This document shows positions 58,294 through 64,000 of a stretch of DNA of 64,000 nucleotides, piece after piece. The translations under genes were made by a program, and so were the position numbers. The stretch's first letter is position 1, and each line of letters opens with the position of its first letter. A model generated the notes under the pieces. The model did not search any database. It was not told the DNA's origin and worked only from the letters and a program-made list of their open reading frames with translations. The stretch is from Rhizobium sp. ACO-34A (lineage in GTDB: Bacteria; Pseudomonadota; Alphaproteobacteria; Rhizobiales; Rhizobiaceae): positions 2,173,001 through 2,237,000 of the forward strand of contig CP021371.1 in assembly GCA_002600635.1 (NCBI GenBank), written 5' to 3'.

Positions 58294-59423
58294 ACGCGAA
58301 TAATGGCGGCAACGGGCTTGCCATGGCAGTGCTCAACTCGGTCCAAAATCCGGTGGTGATGGTCGATACCAACGGCCACATCGCTTTCGCAAACTGGGAA
58401 GCCGAGGCATTCTTCGGTGCGAGCGCTGCGCATCTGTCCCGCTATAAGCTGTCCACCTTCATTCCCTTCGGCAGCCCGCTGCTTTCGCTTATCGATCAGG
58501 TTCGCGAACGCCGCGCTCCGGTGAACGAATACCGGGTTGACCTCAGCTCACCCCGTCTCGGGCAGGACAAGCTGGTGGATCTTTATGTCGCCCCGGTGGT
58601 CAACCAGCCGGGTGACGTGGTCATCGTCTTTCAGGAACGCTCCATGGCCGACAAGATCGACCGGCAGCTGACGCATCGTGCGGCTGCCCGTTCGGTGACC
58701 GGCCTTGCGTCGATGCTGGCCCACGAGATCAAGAACCCGCTCTCCGGCATCCGCGGTGCGGCGCAGTTGCTCGAAACCTCCGTTACAGACGAAGATCGCG
58801 CATTGACGCGGCTGATCTGCGACGAGACGGACCGCATCGTTTCTCTGGTCGACCGTATGGAGGTCTTTTCCGACGAACGGCCGGTCGACCGGATTTCGCT
58901 GAACATCCATTCGGTGCTCGACCATGTGAAGGCCATCGCCAAGGCCGGTTTTGCCCGCAACATTCGCATCACCGAGAATTATGACCCGTCGCTGCCGCCG
59001 GTCTATGCCAATCGCGACCAGCTTGTGCAGGTGTTCCTGAACCTCATCAAGAACGCCGCCGAGGCCATCGGTGATCGGCCGGATGGCGAGATACAGCTGA
59101 CGACGGCCTATCGTCCGGGCATCCGTCTGTCGGTTGCCGGTTCGCGTGAAAAAATTTCCCTGCCGCTCGAATTTTGCGTGCATGACAATGGCCCCGGCGT
59201 GCCATCCGACCTGCTGCCGCATCTTTTCGATCCGTTTATTACCACCAAGACTAACGGTTCCGGCCTTGGGCTGGCGCTGGTCGCCAAGATCATTGGCGGC
59301 CATGGCGGCATCGTCGAATGCGACAGCCAGGCGAACCGCACGACTTTCCGCGTGTTGATGCCCGTCTCCAAGGACATCCCGCTTGACGAAGAACCCCCGG
59401 CGAAATCCACAGGAAGATTCTGA
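58290..59423 (+). CDS. ntrB: Nitrogen regulation sensor kinase NtrB (GlnL)
   Basis: A 377-residue cytoplasmic histidine kinase. N-terminal PAS-like sensor (about 8-120), His box [20 protein letters not shown] (phosphoacceptor His), N box [12 protein letters not shown] boxes DNGPGV and [13 protein letters not shown]. No membrane segment. It phosphorylates or dephosphorylates NtrC according to nitrogen status, with GlnB. Overlaps dusB by 4 nt and ntrC by 1 nt (TGATG). Confidence 0.96.
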   Translation: MNANNGGNGLAMAVLNSVQNPVVMVDTNGHIAFANWEAEAFFGASAAHLSRYKLSTFIPFGSPLLSLIDQVRERRAPVNEYRVDLSSPRLGQDKLVDLYVAPVVNQPGDVVIVFQERSMADKIDRQLTHRAAARSVTGLASMLAHEIKNPLSGIRGAAQLLETSVTDEDRALTRLICDETDRIVSLVDRMEVFSDERPVDRISLNIHSVLDHVKAIAKAGFARNIRITENYDPSLPPVYANRDQLVQVFLNLIKNAAEAIGDRPDGEIQLTTAYRPGIRLSVAGSREKISLPLEFCVHDNGPGVPSDLLPHLFDPFITTKTNGSGLGLALVAKIIGGHGGIVECDSQANRTTFRVLMPVSKDIPLDEEPPAKSTGRF

Positions 59424-60874
59424 TGACTGCAACGATCCTTGTCGCTGATGACGACGCAGCCATTCGCACCGTATTGAATCAGGCCTTGACCCGCGCCGGC
59501 TATGAAGTCCGGATCACGTCCAATGCCGCCACCCTCTGGCGTTGGGTCTCCGCCGGTGAAGGCGACCTCGTCGTTACCGACGTCGTCATGCCGGATGAGA
59601 ACGCCTTCGATCTCCTGCCGCGCATCAAGAAGGCGCGGCCCGATCTGCCGGTGCTGGTCATGAGCGCGCAGAACACGTTCATGACCGCGATCAAGGCATC
59701 GGAGAAGGGCGCTTACGACTACCTGCCGAAGCCCTTCGATCTGACGGAACTGATCGCCATCATCGGCCGTGCGCTGGCCGAGCCGAAGAAGAAGCCGGCC
59801 CGTCTCGACGACGACATGCAGGATGGCATGCCGCTGGTTGGCCGCTCGGCCGCCATGCAGGAAATCTATCGCGTCCTCGCGCGCCTGATGCAGACCGACC
59901 TGACGCTGATGATCACCGGCGAATCGGGCACCGGCAAGGAACTCGTCGCCCGCGCGCTGCATGATTACGGCAAGCGCCGCAACGGTCCCTTCGTCGCCAT
60001 CAACATGGCCGCGATACCGCGTGACCTGATCGAATCGGAACTCTTCGGTCATGAGAAAGGCGCTTTTACCGGTGCTCAGACCCGATCCACAGGCCGTTTC
60101 GAGCAGGCCGAGGGCGGTACGCTCTTCCTCGATGAAATCGGCGACATGCCGATGGATGCGCAAACCCGTCTGCTGCGTGTGCTGCAGCAAGGCGAATACA
60201 CCACCGTGGGTGGCCGCACGCCAATCCGAACCGATGTCAGGATCGTTGCCGCGACCAACAAGGACCTGAAGCACTCGATCAATCAGGGCCTTTTCCGCGA
60301 AGACCTTTATTACCGGTTGAACGTCGTGCCGTTGCGGCTGCCGCCGCTGCGTGATCGCGCCGAGGACATTCCGGATCTGGTGCGTCATTTCATCCAGCAG
60401 GGTGAGAAAGAGGGCCTCGATCCGAAGCGCTTCGACAATGAGGCGCTGGAGGTGATGAAGGCCTATGCATGGCCGGGTAACGTTCGCGAGCTGGAAAACG
60501 TCGTCCGCCGCCTGATGGCGCTTTATCCGCAGGACGTGATTTCGCGCGAGATCGTCGAGCAGGAGCTGCGTTCGGACATCGCCGACAGCCCGATCGCCAA
60601 GGTTGGTGTAGCGGCCGGATCGATGACGATTTCGCAGGCCGTCGAGGAGAACATGCGGACCTATTTCGCAAGCTTCGGCGATGCCCTGCCGCCTTCGGGC
60701 CTCTATGACCGGGTTCTCACCGAAATGGAATATCCCCTGATTCTTGCAGCGCTGACCGCGACGCGCGGCAACCAGATCAAGGCCGCCGATCTTCTCGGGC
60801 TCAACCGCAATACGTTGCGCAAGAAGATCCGCGAGCTGGGTGTTTCGGTCTACCGCAGTTCCCGCTCGGCTTGA
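59423..60874 (+). CDS. ntrC: Nitrogen regulation response regulator NtrC (GlnG)
   Basis: A 483-residue sigma-54 activator. Receiver domain (1-120) with phosphoacceptor Asp53 in [11 protein letters not shown]+ domain (about 140-375) with Walker A GESGTGKE, the sigma-54 contact GAFTGA, Walker B LFLDEIGD and an arginine-finger region. C-terminal Fis-type helix-turn-helix ([20 protein letters not shown]). Overlaps ntrB by 1 nt. Likely controls nitrogen-scavenging genes with RpoN. Confidence 0.97.
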   Translation: MTATILVADDDAAIRTVLNQALTRAGYEVRITSNAATLWRWVSAGEGDLVVTDVVMPDENAFDLLPRIKKARPDLPVLVMSAQNTFMTAIKASEKGAYDYLPKPFDLTELIAIIGRALAEPKKKPARLDDDMQDGMPLVGRSAAMQEIYRVLARLMQTDLTLMITGESGTGKELVARALHDYGKRRNGPFVAINMAAIPRDLIESELFGHEKGAFTGAQTRSTGRFEQAEGGTLFLDEIGDMPMDAQTRLLRVLQQGEYTTVGGRTPIRTDVRIVAATNKDLKHSINQGLFREDLYYRLNVVPLRLPPLRDRAEDIPDLVRHFIQQGEKEGLDPKRFDNEALEVMKAYAWPGNVRELENVVRRLMALYPQDVISREIVEQELRSDIADSPIAKVGVAAGSMTISQAVEENMRTYFASFGDALPPSGLYDRVLTEMEYPLILAALTATRGNQIKAADLLGLNRNTLRKKIRELGVSVYRSSRSA

Positions 60875-61067
60875 CAAAGCTGCAAGGCCCGTTGCAATTT
60901 CGCCACATTGCGTTGCTCAAAAGTCACGAAGCCTCGGCGTGCTCCGGTCCTGCCGGTCTGACAGGATCGGGACGGAGCGTGACGCGAGGAAAGTGATCGG
61001 CTCCTTCCGGATCTGATCCGAGGTGCAGCATCGATTTTGGCTCTGCAGGCAGGGCGCGGGAGTTTTC

Positions 61068-63335
61068 ATGGTCAGTCGGATGGCCGCGTCCGTAACGGAT
61101 CTCGACGCCGCGACGTCCCATGACCGTCGCGCGTCCTTTGCCTTGCCCGGCCTCGTCGTCGCGGGCGGGGCGCTTGCCTGCGCCATCTTTACGCTGCCTG
61201 TGCTGCTCGGGCTCACGCCCATCGAACCCACGTCCCAGGTTCTGATCGCCTCGGCCATCGTCAATTCGCTTTTCATCGTTGGCCTGATGTTCCTCATTGG
61301 CCGCGAGGTGACGCGGCTCTTCAAGGCGCGTACGCGTGGCCGTGCTGCGGCTCGCCTGCATGTCCGTATCGTGGTGCTGTTCTCGATTGTCGCCATCACG
61401 CCGGCGATCCTCGTTGCGATCTTCGCCAGTATCACGCTGAATGTCGGTCTGGACCGATGGTTCTCTTTGAGAACGCAGTCCATTGTTTCGTCTTCGATGA
61501 ATGTCGCTCAGGCCTATATGCTGGAAAATGCCAGCTACCTTCAGGGCCAGACCATCTCGATGGCCAATGATTTGGAGCGCAATCGCGCGCTCTATTATCT
61601 TGACCGTAACGGCTTCGTGCAGTTGCTGACCCGGCAGACCAAGGGACGCGGCATGCTAGGCGCCTTCTTGGTTCGTCAGGACGGTTCCTCGATCACGCAA
61701 GCTGACATAACAACCGACAAGCCGTTGCCGGCGATCCCGAAGGACGCGCTGGAAAGCGCTGCCGCGGGCCAGCCAACCCTCATTCCGCCGGGTGTGACCA
61801 ACCTCGTGGGCGCGATCATCAAGCTCGATTCGATTTCGGGCACTTACCTCTATACGATCCGCGCCGTTGACCCGAAGGTCATGTCGGCAATGCGGCTGAT
61901 GGAGGAGAACACCGCCGAATACAAGGCGATGGAGGATGGCCGCACCACGCTGCAGATCGCCTTTGCCATTCTCTATCTCGGCTTCGCGCTGATCGTACTG
62001 CTGGCCGCGATCTGGACGGCGATCGCCGTCGCGGACCGGATCGTCCGGCCGATCCGCCTGCTGATCGGTGCTGCCGATAACGTTGCCTCGGGCAACATGA
62101 ACGTAATCGTGCCGGTTCGTTCCGCCGATGGCGACGTCGGCAGCCTGTCGCGCACCTTCAACAAGATGATTACCCAGATCCGCAGCCAGCGAGATGAAAT
62201 CCTTGAGGCCAAGGACGAGGTGGACGACCGTCGGCGCTTCATCGAAGCCGTGCTTTCAGGTGTGACCGCGGCGGTTATCGGCGTGGAGGATGACGGCGTC
62301 ATCACCATCGTCAATCCCTCAGCGGAATACTTCCTCGCGACGGCTTCCGAGGATCTGATCGGCCAGAAGCTCAGTCTCGTCGCGCCCGAAGTGGACCGGG
62401 TTCTGGCCGAAGCCGCCGTGCGCCATCGCGGCGAATACCGCGAGCAGATCAACCTGATCCGGGGCGGCAAGGAGCGGACACTGAACGTGCAGGTCACGCG
62501 CGAGGAAACCCGCGGTTCCGAAGATTCCTACGTGATCACGCTCGACGACATCACGGATCTGGTTATCGCCCAGCGCTCCACCGCGTGGGCGGACGTCGCG
62601 CGCCGTATCGCCCACGAGATCAAGAACCCGCTCACCCCGATCCAGCTTTCCGCCGAACGCCTCAAGCGCCGCTACGGCAAGCATATCGCCGAGGACGACC
62701 GGGCCGTTTTCGACCAGTGCACCGACACCATCGTCCGTCAGGTCGAGGACATCGGGCGCATGGTCGACGAGTTCTCCGCCTTCGCCCGGATGCCGAAGCC
62801 GGCAAAGCAGAGTTCGGACCTGCGCGACGTGCTTCGCGATGCCGTATTCCTGCGCGAGATGGGCACGCACGGCATCAAGTTCACCCGCGAATTCGGCGAT
62901 GAGCCGCTACAGGGCAGCTTCGATGCCCGGATGCTGGCGCAGGCTGTCGGTAACATCATCAAGAATGCGGTCGAGGCGATCGAGGCCGTGCCGAGCGAGG
63001 AGCTGCCGGATGGCGGCAGAATCACGGTGCGTTCATCCTTCGATCACCAGCAGGATCGTTTCGTCGTCGATGTGATCGACAATGGGCGCGGCCTTCCGGT
63101 GGAGAATCGGCACCGCATTCTCGAGCCCTACATGACGATGCGGGAGAAAGGCACAGGCCTGGGCCTCGCCATCGTGAAGAAGATTATTGAAGAACATGGT
63201 GGTCAGCTGGAGTTGCATGACGCTCCGGCCGATTTCGATCGGGGCAGGGGCGCGATGATCCGCATCGTCCTGCCGCGTCTTGAGACGACCGCCATGGACA
63301 ATGAAAGCGATAAGGAAAAGGTCCATGGCCTCTGA
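61068..63335 (+). CDS. ntrY: Nitrogen regulation membrane sensor kinase NtrY
   Basis: A 755-residue membrane histidine kinase. Hydrophobic segments at the N-terminus (LPGLVVAGGALACAIFTLPV, IVNSLFIVGLMFLIG and one near 95) and one at about 300, enclose a periplasmic region. Then HAMP (about 325-380), PAS (385-490), His box [21 protein letters not shown] box NIIKNAVEAI, and G box GLGLAIVKKIIEEHGG. The ATG at 61068 has CGGGAG 6 nt upstream. A long hairpin (GCTCCG/CGGAGC, about 60939-60976) lies in its leader. ntrX overlaps its end. Confidence 0.96.
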   Translation: MVSRMAASVTDLDAATSHDRRASFALPGLVVAGGALACAIFTLPVLLGLTPIEPTSQVLIASAIVNSLFIVGLMFLIGREVTRLFKARTRGRAAARLHVRIVVLFSIVAITPAILVAIFASITLNVGLDRWFSLRTQSIVSSSMNVAQAYMLENASYLQGQTISMANDLERNRALYYLDRNGFVQLLTRQTKGRGMLGAFLVRQDGSSITQADITTDKPLPAIPKDALESAAAGQPTLIPPGVTNLVGAIIKLDSISGTYLYTIRAVDPKVMSAMRLMEENTAEYKAMEDGRTTLQIAFAILYLGFALIVLLAAIWTAIAVADRIVRPIRLLIGAADNVASGNMNVIVPVRSADGDVGSLSRTFNKMITQIRSQRDEILEAKDEVDDRRRFIEAVLSGVTAAVIGVEDDGVITIVNPSAEYFLATASEDLIGQKLSLVAPEVDRVLAEAAVRHRGEYREQINLIRGGKERTLNVQVTREETRGSEDSYVITLDDITDLVIAQRSTAWADVARRIAHEIKNPLTPIQLSAERLKRRYGKHIAEDDRAVFDQCTDTIVRQVEDIGRMVDEFSAFARMPKPAKQSSDLRDVLRDAVFLREMGTHGIKFTREFGDEPLQGSFDARMLAQAVGNIIKNAVEAIEAVPSEELPDGGRITVRSSFDHQQDRFVVDVIDNGRGLPVENRHRILEPYMTMREKGTGLGLAIVKKIIEEHGGQLELHDAPADFDRGRGAMIRIVLPRLETTAMDNESDKEKVHGL

Positions 63336-64000
63336 TATTCTGGTAGTCGACGACGAAGAGGATATCCGCGAGATCGTCTCCGGCATCCTCAGCGATGAGG
63401 GGCATGAGACCCGCACCGCCCACGATGCCGACAGCGCACTGGCCGCGATTTCGGATCGCGCGCCGCGTCTCGTTTTTCTCGATATCTGGATGCAGGGCAG
63501 CCGGCTTGATGGCCTGTCGCTGCTGGACGAGATAAAGACGCGGCATCCCGATCTTCCCGTCGTGATGATTTCCGGTCACGGCAACATCGAGACGGCAGTC
63601 TCGGCGATCAAGCGCGGCGCTTTCGATTTCATCGAGAAGCCGTTTAAGGCGGATCGTCTGATCCTGATCGCGGAGCGTGCGCTTGAGAATTCCAAGCTCA
63701 AACGTGAGGTTTCGGAGCTGAAAAAGCGTACGGGCGATGCGGTCGAGCTGATCGGCACCTCCGTTGCCGTTTCGCAGCTTCGCCAGACGATCGACAAGGT
63801 CGCTCCGACCAACAGCCGCATCATGATTTTCGGCCCGTCCGGTTCCGGCAAGGAACTGGTTGCGCGCATGATCCACAAGCGATCGAGCCGTGCGAGCGGT
63901 CCCTTTGTGACGCTCAATGCAGCCGCGATCACTCCTGACAGGATGGAGGTCGCGCTGTTCGGCACCGAGGGCACGCCCGGCCAGCCACGTCGCATCGGTG
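63325..64000 (+). CDS. ntrX: Response regulator NtrX (partial, C-terminus off window)
   Basis: The first 225 residues of NtrX. Receiver domain with Asp53 in LVFLDIWMQG, linker, and the beginning of the AAA+ domain with Walker A GPSGSGKELVARM. At the position of the NtrC GAFTGA loop it has LFGTEGTPGQPRRIG, so GAFTGA is absent, as in other alphaproteobacterial NtrX proteins. The ATG lies 11 nt before the ntrY stop, so the genes overlap and are coupled. The rest runs off the right edge. Confidence 0.95.
   Translation, partial: MASDILVVDDEEDIREIVSGILSDEGHETRTAHDADSALAAISDRAPRLVFLDIWMQGSRLDGLSLLDEIKTRHPDLPVVMISGHGNIETAVSAIKRGAFDFIEKPFKADRLILIAERALENSKLKREVSELKKRTGDAVELIGTSVAVSQLRQTIDKVAPTNSRIMIFGPSGSGKELVARMIHKRSSRASGPFVTLNAAAITPDRMEVALFGTEGTPGQPRRIG

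Overview
The window is a stretch of alphaproteobacterial chromosome, most likely from the Rhizobiaceae (Rhizobium/Agrobacterium/Sinorhizobium group). This rests on gene content and order: pdhA-pdhB-pdhC-lpdA-lipA, then cinA-ispDF-dusB-ntrB-ntrC-ntrY-ntrX, a GTTC-N7-GTTC type SOS box in front of lexA, fused IspDF, a lipoyl domain on the E1-beta subunit, and high-GC coding bias throughout. No tRNA or rRNA gene, CRISPR array, prophage or intact transposase was seen. Almost everything is core housekeeping sequence.

Layout. Positions 1-6.8 kb carry small envelope and signalling genes (a membrane-anchored unknown cut by the window edge, a transglutaminase-like cysteine peptidase, a double PilZ protein, a rhomboid protease, a CBS protein, a patatin) followed by hisI and folE on the minus strand. 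Positions 7-18 kb hold an IscU-like scaffold, yidD, thrS, an acyltransferase, a periplasmic unknown, a nitroreductase/flavin reductase pair, a CitE-like protein, a DUF2336 protein, a GNAT acetyltransferase and an MsbA-like ABC exporter. Positions 18.3-22.4 kb are a 1358-residue repeat-rich autotransporter, the clearest accessory gene. parE, an alpha/beta hydrolase, tpiA, secG, pyrG and a small acidic unknown follow.

Positions 29.8-40.4 kb form a mostly minus-strand block: ppiD-like foldase, trpD, trpC, moaC and moeA (tightly coupled), gltA, then comEC (plus) and lexA (minus). Positions 40.6-52.7 kb are a plus-strand central-metabolism run: VOC protein, kdsA, eno, ftsB, pdhA-B-C, a secreted unknown, an SGNH hydrolase, a DUF465 protein, lpdA, a GlsB-type membrane protein and lipA. 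Together pdhA, pdhB, pdhC and lpdA encode the pyruvate dehydrogenase complex and lipA makes its cofactor; eno and tpiA feed it and gltA uses its product. Two probable accessory genes (P-loop kinase-like, PLP decarboxylase) sit before the coq10-like gene. The window ends in dusB-ntrBC-ntrYX, the nitrogen regulation cluster, with ntrX cut by the right edge.

The most interesting non-coding signal is a roughly 110-nt structured element (three hairpins, the last a textbook terminator) at about 3020-3136 upstream of the rhomboid gene, either an sRNA or a leader attenuator. I found no convincing new multi-gene system. The best candidates for a second look are this element, the 522-bp tandem repeats of the autotransporter, a possible IS21-family end relic beside it, and the two-gene insertion after lipA.
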